DNA of 64,000 nucleotides from Lepeophtheirus salmonis (taxonomy: Eukaryota > Arthropoda > Copepoda > Siphonostomatoida > Caligidae), in assembly GCF_016086655.4 (NCBI RefSeq), contig NC_052143.2, forward strand, positions 23,947,886-24,011,885, written 5' to 3'. Position 1 is the stretch's first letter; the number at the start of each line of letters is the position of its first letter. Under the pieces are notes generated by a model. It did no database searches and was not told where the DNA came from. It saw nothing but the letters and a program-made list of their open reading frames with translations. Positions 23,600-35,650 of the stretch are shown in pieces. Position numbers and translations under genes: made by a program.

Positions 23600-25870
23600 A
23601 ACCTTAACATAATTGGGAGGCCATACAAAAAAATATTGAAACTAAACAAAAGACTATTAGAAGATGAAACAACAAACTCAGAAATAAAAAAAAGATAATT
23701 GATGAAGTTACAGGAAATTAAAATCAGGCGTTCTAAAGATTACATCAAATCTCCTTGAACTTATATAGGACTGTTAGTGAAGAATATTTATAAAACTTGA
23801 TGTAAAACCCATTCATGAACAACAAAAAATTTGGATTTAGTAAAGAAAATAGAAACACAAGATGCAAAATTCCTCCAAAATATTAGTTTAACACCTAATA
23901 TGGTACGCTTAATAGATCAACTACGTAAAATATTCGAAGAGAGAAAATGATTATTTAAATTGTCATTAAATTTGAAAATAGTGGAATTTCAAAAAAAGTC
24001 TTGAGGATTATTTTGGGAGAATGTATGGCTGTTGGCTATGCAGGACAGTACAAATAAATAATTACTGTAAGTGCTTATACCATTGCGCTAGCTTCATGGA
24101 CTTACAAAAGAAGGATGAATGCCACAGGCTCAGTTTGGGATTACCTGTAGTAACACACTCAATGATGACAGCTCTAGACGTTGATGCAACAGTGGAGAAA
24201 ATAGAAAAATACATCAAATATTACAGTAAAAAAATTAGGCTCCTGGGCTGGATGTTTTCCATACAAATTTTATGTTAAATACTTGTTGTAACCTAAAATA
24301 TGGCTTCATTCGACTTAATTATACTACAAGTAAGATCCAACTATCAAATCGTTATATACATAAATACTTTTATACGCCCACACAATATCAACCAAATAAA
24401 TAACAAATCCCTACAAACAACAGATACAATAATATGACCACAATTCTCCATCAATTATCCTGGTGGGGGATTATGGGGAACCCATTAGTAGTGGGAGGTT
24501 CGAGTAACATATAATGCTCACATTAGTTCCAAAGATCATAAGCATACAGTAATCTCATACCCTTGACCATGCCAAACACTTCTTTCAACATATTTTCTGG
24601 CATTTAAGCCAGAAAATATGTTGAAAGAACTTTACCATCTATTATCAAAAACAAAAAGAGATTCGTGCCTGGAAGATGAATGGAGGATGCAGTTCGAGGG
24701 GGTGATGCACGATATAACTGAAGTTGAAAAAAAAGATACTTATTGTGCAATTATGTCCATATACTTCAAGATAGCCTTTGACAGCATATCCCATGAGCAT
24801 ATAATATGCACTTTGAAAAAATATGGTTTTGGTGATAGGTTCGTTAGAATGGTGGGATATCTAATATACAAACAGTATATGCAGATCTGAGAAACGGCTT
24901 TAATTTATACAAAATATGTCGCAAGACAATTCAATTGCTCCTAGCTAGTTTATTCTTGCACTTGATCAATTGATCCGTGAAGTAAACTCATTCAACCATA
25001 TGAAGGGAATTGATTTGGGCGGTTTTGAGGATAGAGTCGAAATATTCGGAGACGACATGACGGCTTTATTCTGTGGCACAGAATCAGTAGAAAGATCTTT
25101 AAGTAGTACTTTAAAAATTATCCAATATATTAATATACAGACCCATTTAGAATATGAATGCTTTAAGGCAGGTGTAAATTATATTCTACAGATTAAGATT
25201 CGTTGTAATTTTATATCATTTAGTGAAAATTACATCTCTAAAAACAAAAAAAAATTGAGGATTAAATAATAAAAACAGCATCAGGATACTCGTATGTAAT
25301 TTAAGTAATAATGTAAAATATGAAATATGTAAAACCTTTTTACTTCTTTAAGGTAAAAACAAAATTTCCATATCCAAACGAATATAGTAGTTTTGAATTA
25401 CTATATGTATGGGATTTTTTTTAATGGCTCAAATGAATTTTCAGAGATGGTTCGGACTGGTTTGGAATTCCTTTTAAAGGACAAACTATTGTTGACAGTG
25501 ATACAAGGAATTCAGAGCCAATACCATGCTAAATTACTGGGAGTCATTGTGCGAATGAATAACTTTTGATGATTAACATCCAGAATACTTGGGGAGATTT
25601 TTTCGAAGATAATTAAAACAATGGGCTGGCAAAAACATTTTATTTATATGAGGACTGATTCATGTATAAGATTTTCAAGTTATAAACCACTGACTTATGA
25701 TGATCCTGTCATAGAATAAAGTTTGTTTCATGAAAGAGCATCTGCAATTGATTTGGACGCACTCTTTAGATTTAGATTGGAATGTAAAAAAATGGAACCG
25801 ATACGTCCCAGCAATAAAGAAGTCTAAAATTTAATTACAATATAAATAAATTATCACTTTTTGTTCACAT
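23600..25870 (+). pseudogene. LINE reverse transcriptase relic (L1/Tx1- or R2-like)
   Basis: Plus-strand pol relic with many stops. A charged linker at 23610-23950 includes KKILKLNKRLLEDETTNSEI. The first RT blocks (24480-24660) are degenerate. An open run of 90 codons (24618-24890) carries motif A, IYFKIAFDSISHEHI, where the first catalytic aspartate has become isoleucine or tyrosine (the family has D-x-x-K-A-F-D-S-I). It continues CTLKKYGFGDRFVRM. A second open run (24970-25269) has LIREVNSFNHMKGIDLGGFE, then EIFGDDMTALFCGTESVERS. That is motif C, with FGDD for Y/FADD. A thumb-like KLLGVIV follows near 25530 in another frame. The element is dead; motif A has lost its key residue. A perfect 22-bp hairpin sits between the first RT blocks. 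Confidence 0.75.
24580..24629. repeat. Perfect 22-bp inverted repeat (hairpin) inside LINE relic
   Basis: The left arm at 24580-24601 starts TTCTTTCAACATATTTTC. After a 6-base loop (ATTTAA, 24602-24607), the exact reverse complement occupies 24608-24629. There are no mismatches in 22 pairs. Confidence 0.9.
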
Positions 25871-28239
25871 GTACAAAGTTTATATGATTAAAATAGATTT
25901 TTATATGCACTTCGAATAAGAGCAACTTTTTTGTTGAAGTTATGGAATTTATCCTATTCAGATCTCCCCAAAATAATTGGTCACCTAGGGTTACACCAGT
26001 TAGACATGACTACACATTGTAGCATAATAGTGAATCAATCTGAGCTATAAAATATCTAGAAGTTAATATACGTATTATTTATGTATATAGTATTTCTTCA
26101 CTAGGAGGGACTGGGCTTCGAATTCACACACGCTGATTTCAGGAGAGCAACTTTTTCCCATAACGTTGCTCACTGTGCTATGGGTTGCTCCATTTATTTG
26201 AATTGACTATATGTCTTGAACGGAAATAAACTCTATTTTAGGAATAGTCTAACCATAACTTTGGGTGAATATAAATCTTACTTTTACGTGTATATGGAGA
26301 AACCACCAGAAAAGAATGTACGATTGTTTTTATTAAAATAAATACAATAACAGTTTATTACTTTTTGCATTATCTTTAGCATTTCTATTACTTTAATTGA
26401 GTATGACTTTATGTTCCGTCGTCTTAGTTTTTAAAATAAAAATTTACTTACTTGCTAAAGCCATATTATTACTGAAACATATATCATGTTTCAAAATATG
26501 ACGTGTATTACGGATTTTTATCGATAGGTTAGTTAATATTTCCAACATTCGACCCAACTTTAGCATGATTCATTAGATTAGTTCAATAGTTAGTATGTAC
26601 ATTAGGTTTAAATTTAATAAATTATACCTTGTGAACTATAGAAAAAATATATATAAAATGATAGTACTAGGTTCCATATTTTTTTTCTGTAAAAATAAAA
26701 TCATTTAAATTTACCAACCCTATGGTATAGAAATAAATTTACCTAGATTAAATACTCAATAAGTAACACTTATTCTCTGTACCAGTATTTTCTTTTATTA
26801 AAACAAAAAAAAAAACATAAATTTCAAAAATAAACAATAAATAATTGACTACAAATAAGTTAATATTTGGTTTATTATTATTAACATCTGAATACCATAT
26901 TTATAAGATAAATAGTATAAGTATGCATTTATTGCATTGTTGCCATCAAAACCAAAATAAAGATGGAAAAATTAATTGAATAATTGTTTTTACAGATTTA
27001 AACTATTTTATCATTAATAAAATATACCGGATTCTGACAAAATCCTTAAAATATTAAATTGATAATGACCAATTATTAATTTTACTTCTAATTTAACTTT
27101 AACGTATAAAGTAATAATCAAATATGATTTTTATATGATTATTTTCTCCCAAATAATTTGGTAAATATAAAAATTGATGAATTGAGCATTAATTAATATA
27201 GACAGGAAATTTTTATGTTGAGGATTCGGAATATTTATTAGTTCTGTACCGGATAAGTTCGTTTTTTTTTTTAGAGATATTAATTTTTTTATAAACTTTC
27301 TTAAAGGAAAAAGAAGGAACGAAGTTCTTCAAAAGATATTCCATTCGTTCCTCTTATAAGTTTTAAAAGAGTATATATATTCTTTGGAAATCGAAATTCA
27401 CTGTACAATTTTATGTTCTAATAAGTTTATAGAAAGAGTTTATGTTCTATCAAGATATTCTCTTATGTATAAAACTCCGAAAGTAGATTTAAAGGTTATT
27501 ATTATTTGATACTTCTTTATTCATATTTGAGGAAGGATTTTTTTTTTCTTTTTTCAGCAAGAAAATGTGTAGAAACTTCATAAAATCTAAATATTGTAGA
27601 AAAACCACAACTGTCAATTATTTTTGCTTGCAAGGAAAATCATCTTTGAAAAGGTGGAAAACTTTCTGTCTTATTCTAACTTTCTCTTTTACTCAGGACT
27701 CAGAGCACCACTTATATGCTGTAATTTTTGGTAAAGTACAGATATCACTCAATTTGAGCATTGTTTAATAGTTCATATAATAATTACAAGATTATAAATG
27801 CTAGAAACATAAGAAATAAAAATGTACCAGCTCAGTCTTATCAAACATATAGATATATTGAATATTTCTAATCTGTCATTCTCAACAGGAAAAAGGTTAA
27901 CTTTGTAAAGATAAGTGAAATGAGTCTTTCCTATTTTATTTGGCTTCAAAAAAGTCCAAATGTATTGATAAAGTATTAGATTCATTATGATTTTTTGTGT
28001 ATTTAACCTTTGTATTTTAGTTTTTGCGTTTATTTTGGCCATAAAGCAAGTGTTCCTTAATACTGTCATTTATATTCAATGTAAGATCACCTAAATGATT
28101 ATTTTGTATGTATTCTGTGAACAATTTCTTGAGTGATCATAACAAAAATGGGGAGCATCATTCTACTTTCTCATTATGTCCCAATTATACATACATAGTC
28201 TTCCAATAACGAACAAAAGTTGATATACTGCAATATTTT
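25871..28239. other. AT-rich non-coding stretch
   Basis: Apart from the tRNA-like segment at 26104-26191, nothing is recognised. A pyrimidine-rich tract ending in CAG (27541-27558) resembles a splice acceptor in front of a 67-codon frame, but no donor or conserved protein supports an exon. Confidence 0.4.
26104..26191 (-). other. tRNA-like segment, possible SINE head
   Basis: The minus strand starts GGAGCAA and has CATAGCACAGTGAGC (RNA polymerase III A-box-like) and, 50 bases on, GAATTCGAAGCCC (B-box-like). It ends TCCCTCC, which pairs with the first four bases of the start. The spacing suits a degenerate tRNA of about 88 bases. No clear anticodon arm. Confidence 0.35.
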
Positions 28240-28885
28240 TCGTAATCTTGATTCAAACATGGCTATATTGTTAAATAAGTCCCGAGACAAACTAAGGAAA
28301 TCTCAATATTTCAGCAAAATCCAACTTTATTCATCAACATAGTCTACTTCAAGCATGATACATTTTTTTAATAGAATGTTTCGTCTATTGTGACATACCA
28401 ACGCAAGAACTCTGGTTTATTGCGGCGAAACAGCTCCAAACAACGCTCCGAGTCCTCAACACGTTGCATTTTTTGGCTGACTCTGAGTATAAGTGGCACT
28501 AACTTTGTGAATACTTCTTTCAAACACCATTTTTCATGCAAAATAGTAAATACACTGCCATTTGATATCTTTAGGACGTCAGCTATCTCGTTTACCTTCA
28601 TTTTTCTATCGGCCAAAGCCATTTTGTGGACTTTTTCTATGTTCTCAGGAACAACTACAGAATTTGGACCACTAAACCGTTCATCATAATCGGTGTTTGT
28701 ATGGCTACATTTAAACTCAGCAAACCAATGTTCCATAGTCGCTTCCGATGGAGGGGAGTCTCAAACTCTTGCCTTTACAGTATTTTTCCATCAAGAAGCA
28801 GTGATATGTCACACACAAAATTAGTTTTAATCCATTTTTTTGCAAACACCCGAAGTAGCGTCACTTCAAGCACATTAACTTGAAA
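28240..28885 (-). mobile_element. Mariner element with internal deletion
   Basis: Minus-strand mariner transposase N-terminal half: an open run of 122 codons (28736-28368) with helix-turn-helix DNA-binding regions. It includes MEHWFAEFKCSHTNTD, a degenerate GRP-like linker (FSGPNSVVVP), then VHKMALADRKMKVNEIAD and SNGSVFTILHEKWCLKEVF. WYVTIDETFY (about 28397-28368) contains the first catalytic aspartate, corresponding to VTMDETW. The frame then jumps directly to the transposase C-terminal tail, read as KCIMLEVDYVDE (about 28350-28320). The second and third catalytic aspartates and about 150 residues are therefore deleted. Upstream, FLMEKNTVKA (in another frame, about 28790-28760) matches the N-terminus also found at 43.98 kb. 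Inverted terminal repeats could not be matched. It lies directly beside the BEL/Pao LTR. Confidence 0.85.
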
Positions 28886-28949
28886 AAAAATATTGCAATT
28901 GCCATAAAAATTTGATGTGTTTCGTTACAAGGCTGGTATGTGGGCTTTT

Positions 28950-29201
28950 TGTTGTATGTTGTATATACCTAAATAAATATATTGCTTCTACATGAAGCAC
29001 CGCCCAACAATATGGGACAACGTAATTAAACATTTATACATTTAATTATACGCGACGACAACGTGTCTTTATTTCTTCTAATACACGAATACAATAACTC
29101 TACTTTTTATAATGAGACGATAACAAAAATAGATATTAAGGAGAAAATACAAATATATATGTGGGAGTACACAAAAGAGAAGAGGATAATAATAATTAAC
29201 A
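28950..29201 (-). repeat. Probable 3' LTR of BEL/Pao element (252 bp)
   Basis: On the minus strand this starts TGTTAATT right after a polypurine tract and ends ACAACA, giving the short inverted TGTT...AACA ends of an LTR. An AATAAA signal lies inside (about 29076). No partner LTR is present in the window, so the far boundary is by terminal dinucleotide only. Confidence 0.55.
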
Positions 29202-29210
29202 CTCCCCTCT
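29202..29210 (-). other. Polypurine tract of BEL/Pao element
   Basis: Minus-strand AGAGGGGAG immediately before the LTR start, 60 bases past the end of the pol-like sequence. Confidence 0.55.
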
Positions 29211-29269
29211 ATGAATTACTTAATTATAATATAATTATTAATTAATTAAGTAATTACTCATTCGGAAGG

Positions 29270-30620
29270 CATAACCAATGCAACCTAGCATACTGGCCAT
29301 GAAAATGTTCATCCACTAGAGATTCAGATAAAAAAGCTTCTAACAAGCCCATCCTTACCCTCATTAACACTAATAACTATCCCTACAGGCCACTCTGTTT
29401 GCCCTAATGCTTCATCTACTACTACATCATCTACACGAAGATTTCTTTGTAGATTTCTCTACTTCGACCTCCACTGCTGATCTTGAACATAATCTCTCAT
29501 ACCTCATTTCCGAATAGATTAGAGTAAGGTTTTAATTTTTATCCATCTGTTATTAGGGGCGTAGACTTCTTGTCCAAAATTATCTGGAAGATCGACAATG
29601 TTGAATCCCGATATTAGCAATGAAGGGGGCAAAGCCAGATTACCAGACGTGGATGATTATGGGACTAGGGGTCTACCATTTAAAACACACTCAAGCTTAA
29701 TTAGGCATGAGTTTAACTGTTCATGCAAAAGTTTTACATTCCTAAATTGCCTATAAAATATGTTTTTCGTCATTTTAATCATAGACTCCCAAGCCCCACC
29801 CTGATTACGAGCCTTAGGAGGAATAAACTTCCATTTGGTGCCTCCCTCAGTAACTCATTTTATCCTTTTCGTAATTATCTTTCAGCTTCCTACAAAATTT
29901 CCACCATAATAACTCCAAATGACCTTAGGAATGCCCCTACTATAGATAAATCTGGGAAAAGCATTCAAAAAATCTTCCGTGCTCAATAATGTTGACAAAT
30001 CATGATGAACAGCCCTAGTGGTCATATCTGCAAACAGAAAAATGTATTACTTGTTAGTGACGGAACGCCTATTGGTGCTGTATGCTAGAATTGGGGCCAC
30101 ATAATCAACCGATACATAAGAGAAAAAGCTTGTTCTAAAGAACTCCTACATTCCAGTAAATTGCCCATCTTTTGGGGAATTGGAACTGATAGAACAGTAT
30201 GACATTTTATGCACTAACGAAATTGAGAAGAAACGGTTCTCTTACCGTTGATAATCCAAAAATAACTTCTTAAAGAAGCCAAAACTGTTGTTGGGTCAGT
30301 GTGGAGTAATCTTATGTGTTCATAGTTAACTAATAGAGAACACAAACGAGGCTTATTCAATAAAATTAATGGATGTTTAGCATGAAAGGAAATATAATGA
30401 GCAGCTTGTAATCTCCCACCAACAAATAATGAACATGTCGTATCTGAATAACGAATTTTCTCATAATCATGAAGAAAGAAAAAGTTGTTTGACAAACTGT
30501 CCGTTCATTTCCTTTGAATTTTATCTATTGATCTCCCTTATCCAGAGCAGAAAAATGTTCCCAGACATATTATGTGTAATTGTCTCAATAAAGAAAAAGA
30601 AGACATTTTTAAGCATTAAT
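29270..30620 (-). pseudogene. BEL/Pao pol relic: integrase region
   Basis: Minus-strand 3' pol of a BEL/Pao LTR retrotransposon, which encodes the integrase. The zinc-binding N-terminal part is open from 30495 to 30214: FVGGRLQAA, then HAKHPLILLNKPRLCSLLV, HIRLLHTDPTTVLASLRSYF and WIINGKRTV, a close fit to the family. The core follows in other frames: DYVAPI (first catalytic aspartate), FADMTTRAVHHDL, FLNAFPRFIYSRGIPKVIW, then SYYGGNFV. The family has SDNGTNF there, so the second catalytic aspartate is lost. KWKFIPPKARNQGGAWE keeps the glutamate. The terminal domain EWPVGIVISVNEGKDGLVRS lies near 29380-29320. Multiple stops and shifts. The sequence of domains, polypurine tract and LTR is in the right order, so this is the 3' end of one insertion. 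RT and protease are not visible upstream. Confidence 0.88.
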
Positions 30621-33003
30621 CAGAGAACAGGATTATTCATTTTTGAGAAAAATTTTAATGCTACATCCTCCTTTCACATCACAAATGTGTCTTTCCCATA
30701 TTCCAAAGTTTGGAAATCAAAGATATCGATAACAAATGAATTTGGGGAATTAATGATCATTTTTATTATTTTAATTATTCCTTTATACTGAATCACATTT
30801 ACATTTATAAGTGAATAAAAATAGTGAAGCTATTAAAAAATATAATACACTATAATAAACTGAAAAGAAGTAAAACAAAGTAAATAAATTAGAAATATTA
30901 GAGGCGTTCTCACTTCCTCAACGAGATAATGCTGAGTCGTCTGAAAAAAATCCCTTTCTCAATCCATGTTTCATGGGCTCTCTCAGAAACGTATTATCGG
31001 GTAAACTTTAAACCTTTATATTATTCATTTTAGAATTAATCGTAATTGAAAATAGTTGAACATATAATTGAGTTGTAGTGTAATGGTGTCAAAAGATTGA
31101 TTAATATATATGTATGATATGAAAATTCCAAAATAATCTAAAAAAGAAAAATCAATTTTTTCTTATTCGAAAGCATTTCATCTAATGCTTTCCTATCTTT
31201 GATAGGTTATTTATGATTTTATGAAGCATTATTCTTTTAAAAATAAATTCAAATTAAATTATTGATTCCAAAGAATAATATTCATTCCCAGTTTTTAGAA
31301 TTTCTATTAAAAAGTGATGAAATTTAGATTTACAAGAATTTTTTTTTTTCTTCCTTATGAAACAAAAATAGAAAAACCCTATTTCTTCTCCTTTTTCTAT
31401 ATCAAGTTTACCTCTAGTAATAACCTGACATATAAAACCCACAGTTCGCTTTTTTAAATTAATAAAAATGTAGTATAATTTTCTTTCAGCTATCAAATAT
31501 TTCCTTTCCCTTTTTACAGTCGAGTTTGGGGTGTGCATAACAAAGCTAGTTGTGGTCCTCAACGACTGTAAAGTTTCTTTCTTTGCATTTTACATACACT
31601 TCATAACCCATGTGGCATAATACTCCTTTGCAATCCATCAAACTATTGTAATAGTTTACTATTTTGCAAAAATATCATTCATTGTATTTAATCATGTCAT
31701 ATTAATTGTTATGATGATAATGACTAAAGTTATGCGCCAATAAACATAGCTATGAATGATACAGCAATATATATATTTTTTGATTAAGTTATTAAGTTTA
31801 ATAAGTATAATAAACTCATTTATTATTGGAAGGAAACAGTTGAAACTTATAATTGATCACACTTTTAAATATATCACACCGTGCAACAGTATTTTTTGCA
31901 CAGGCTGAAATCTACATATATTATTGTTATGAAAGCCGTAGAACGCGAAAATGACATAAAAACTTTCAACCTCAACAGGTTTGGACTTCATCCATTTTTT
32001 TAGAAATCAAGTTTTAAAGGTATAGCTACGATTCAGTGTCATATTTCGACATAAAATAATATTGATGAAACTCAAAGTAAACAAGAAAATGATACTAACA
32101 TTCAGAATTGAAAAATGAACTATTCATTACTTTATCTTAAATATAATTAGTACAAAATGTAGATAACCACTAAAAAATAGAGTAAAATGAAGTACCTTAC
32201 ATAGAAACGAGTATTTTATTATTTTTTCTTCAAGTGTTTTACATCATATACCTTTAAGCAAGGTCGATTTTAGTTTTGGTTGGGTTACGTTGAATAAATA
32301 TAAAATAATATTCCTTTATAAAAAGGGTAATTTTAATTAGTTTATAAGTAATAATATATTCTAATATGAAAAAATAATTTAGGTTTTACGGGATTAAAAC
32401 AAGTTTATAGATGCTTCATATTAAAGAAATTGATTAATTGATTTATACATACGAAATTATTTTTTTTCTCCGAAGTATTATTGTAATATATATTCACACA
32501 ACTTAACTAACTTATTTTATACCATTCCTTAATAAATATTAAAAACTAAATTGAACAAAAATATATCAAAGTCAAACCTTTTTTAAATAATTTAAAAAAA
32601 ATTGAAATGTAAGATATATTCTATAACTTCAGCTAGGAAATTAAGCACTTGAAAAAAAAGAAAAAAAGATATTCACTTCTAAGTATTTTACTCGATTTTT
32701 AGTGGTTATATACATTTTTTATTAATTACATTTAACATGAAGTAATAAATAATTCATTTTATCATGTCGTACGGCTTAAATAACAATAATAATTTTGGGT
32801 TTCAGTCAATTTGCATTCCAAGACCTTCATTTTGTTACATAATGTTATTAGCGTTTAACAATTCAGACATATATTAATCATTGCTATTTATAAGAATAGC
32901 ACATTGAATTTATGAATTTTTTTTGTTCTTTAAAATAGTTTACATATTAAATACATCAAATTTTTAAATTATCATTGTAATTTTTCTTATTTCTAATATA
33001 ACT

Positions 33004-33011
<8 letters not shown>
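30621..33011. other. AT-rich stretch; earlier BEL/Pao pol not visible
   Basis: Expected RT/protease of the BEL/Pao element is not found. A 102-codon minus frame at 31562-31254 is unrecognised and of chance length. A 9-bp perfect hairpin (GAAAGCATT / AATGCTTTC) lies at 31169-31192. Confidence 0.4.

Positions 33012-33049
<38 letters not shown>
33012..33049. repeat. Poly(T) tract of 38 bases
   Basis: Uninterrupted T38. It may be the poly(A) tail of a minus-strand retroposed copy whose body would lie above 33050, but I do not recognise that body. Confidence 0.9.
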
Positions 33050-33050
<1 letters not shown>

Positions 33051-35289
33051 TAAATATGAATTAAAAATCTTAATATATTACTCAACAAAAATGTGTCAAA
33101 CAACAACTCTGCTCTTGGAACGACCCTATTGGTAAGTATGAGTAGTTATTATTATTTTTTATTCTTCATAAGCGGAATATATTTTTAATAAAATTGAAAT
33201 GTACTAACATCAAACGCTAAAAAAATGTATTTACAAAAACTGATAAAGAACACACAAGTTATAGTCAATATTGAAATAATGTGTATACAAAAACTTTTTG
33301 TTAAGAGAAATAACAAATATTGAAAGACAAATAACCAAAACAATCACCTAAATCCTATTAATTTTAAAATTGATAAATAACTGTCGGTACTACCTGCCAT
33401 TACCTGCAATAATTATGCGGCACCTGAAAGACAAATTCTATTTTAATAATTTAGAAAATAACTCCCCTAAAAAATCCTAAGTGTTACTCTTCTTTATTAA
33501 TGAACACACTCACACGCAGCTACTGAATATTTGTATCAATTCATATATCGCAGACTGAGAGCAAAATTTTCGTATCTCAAAATTTACAAATAGTAGTTTT
33601 ATTCCCTATAAGTCATCCAAAAAATCGAACAATTAATATGAATATTTAAAAGAAAACAATTTCAACTATTATTTTCAGATATATAGCTTGAAATTTTAAG
33701 GACCCTTATTCATAAGTTAGCTTAATTCTGCTAGTGTAAATGTTTAAGTAAGGTCAATTTGGCTCTAACCCCAAAATAAGTTCAAGAAAGAAAAAAATAA
33801 GAAGCAAGTTTGGGGGGAAAAAATAAAATATGATGGGATGAGGGTGTAGGGAATTATTTGTTCTCTACAGCACTCAATGGCTGTGATTTACCTACATACG
33901 ATTGTTGTTAAACCTAATTACATTTGATATTCATTTATTTTTTTGTTTTATATAACAAAACCCTTTCTTCCTGTAGGCACACTCGATCTACATTAAGAAT
34001 GCCTGTGATATACCATTAAAGCGACAACATTCTTATTTCCTCAATCTAACATATGTATATGATGTACCTTAGGGTGCACTATATGCTGCACCCTTTATAA
34101 ACGCTTGATGCTAAATGCAAATGACTGTTAGATTTAATTAACATGAAAATATTGTTTTTTTAAAATCGAAAATGCCAAAAAATTTCATATAATACATTAA
34201 TTCATATATTTAGAAACTTTGACTAAATAATATAAATTAATAAGAATAATACCTCAAATACAGTTCTTAAAATTCAAATTGGTTAAGAACAGCACTTGTC
34301 AAGAGTGATTCTTTAATAGCCTGGTTTCTGTTGTTGCACTTACTATAACCATTAGCAGTTTAAAAGTTTAGCATTTGGAGATGGAAAACAGTTTTCATAT
34401 TTTTATTCGAAAGATTTTGTTAGAAAAAAATAATAATTTTTTCAAAAATTATTCACCCTTATAAAATAGTTTGACCTGATAAAGTTTATGTCAAACTAAA
34501 ATAAAGTCAAGCATTTAATGCGTAATAGTATATATAATCTCAACTTTTGAGTTACCAAAGTTACAAAGGTCTTTTTATTTGCTCAATAGAATTGTTTATT
34601 ATTTTATTTACAGAAAATCACTTTAGAATTTTTTGTAAACGAGGAAAGAATATTATATAATCAATTATATGAACACTACTCAAGCGAATATTTTTTATCT
34701 TATTAATGCATCCAATTTATATGCAATCTTACGTAAGTGACACTTCTTATAAATATGAGGAATATACTTTTGCTAAAAAGTAATCAACATTGACATTTAG
34801 AAATTAATTTTACATTCAAGCATTTAAAATAATTTAAATTCCATTTTAAATGTAAAAAATGAATCTATGACATTTAAGAACAATTTTCATTTTCTATGGC
34901 TTTACTATCATAATAATTCATTAATATTTACAGACCTGATTATTGAATATTAAAACAATTTCAATTGGTAATCTAAAAAACATAGTTAAAAAAATACGAG
35001 ATAATCTTTTTTTTAAATCAAAAACTACAGCTAAGGTAGATTGAGCAGAAATTGATAAGGTAATCTTTTTTTAAGGCACAATTCATTTTTTTTTTCATAG
35101 AGTTATAATTTGTTTAATGTTGTTTTAGAAAGAAATAGTTGATGTTTTAAACATAAGAACTTGCTTTTTATTAAAATTTTCCTACAAATTTCCATATTTC
35201 CACCCATATTTCATATGATACTATTAAAAAAAAGAACGAATGAAAAAAACTATCAAACTATTATTCAATTTTTGTAGGAAGGGAATGTT
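33050..35289. other. AT-rich non-coding stretch
   Basis: Nothing recognised except the dispersed repeat at 33981-34127. Confidence 0.4.
33981..34127 (+). repeat. Dispersed tandem-type repeat, copy 1 (period about 120 bp)
   Basis: Block A (34022-34092, starting CGACAACATTCTTATTTC and ending CTGCACCCT) is flanked by block B on both sides: a worn copy at 33983 and a better one, TATAAACGCTTGATGC, at 34096. The distance between the B blocks is about 122 bases. Both blocks recur at 41.03-41.16 kb in the order B then A. Confidence 0.6.
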
Positions 35290-35650
35290 TAATAAACAGA
35301 GTTCTCAAACTTAGATATATTAATGAATGTATTTGTTATGACTACCAGTAGATGTGGGTTTTTTGTAAGAGCACCAGGCGAAGGCAGTAGGGAGACATAT
35401 GGTATTACTGAATCTAAGCACCTGTTCATATTAGCTGAATATTATATGATTGTGAGGGAAGAAAGAGGAATTCATGCTATAAAAAGGAGAAAAAACTACA
35501 TTTGAAATAGAAGATAGGCGAGAATGCTTACTTTCAGCGGAGAAGTTATATAAGAGAATATACCATGATGACTTATTAAATAATGAAGAAAGATCAGAAT
35601 TAAAAATCGTATTTCGTTTTCTAATCGTTAAAATTAGTTTTTCTTCGTCC
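35290..35650 (+). pseudogene. Unrecognised broken ORF with one frameshift
   Basis: A plus-strand frame open from 35293 runs through MTTSRCGFFVRAPGEGSRET and ESKHLFILAEYYMIVREERG to a stop at 35503. The coding-like composition then continues one frame on from about 35480: FEIEDRRECLLSAEKLYKRI then YHDDLLNNEERSELK, to about 35650. The break lies in an A-rich run (about 35484-35495), a usual site of single-base slippage. The charged, low-AT composition stands out from the flanks. I do not know the protein. A decayed transposon ORF is the likeliest reading. Confidence 0.35.

Noticed and set aside
27541..27768. Exon with a strong splice acceptor-like tract
   Set aside because: A pyrimidine tract plus CAG is common in this AT-rich sequence. 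The frame has no known protein features and no donor was convincing.
30429..30791. 120-codon plus-strand open frame
   Set aside because: It overlaps the BEL/Pao integrase region in antisense and has no motif of its own.
31254..31562. 102-codon minus-strand frame as a gene
   Set aside because: Contains a lysine run from a T-tract and no recognisable domain.
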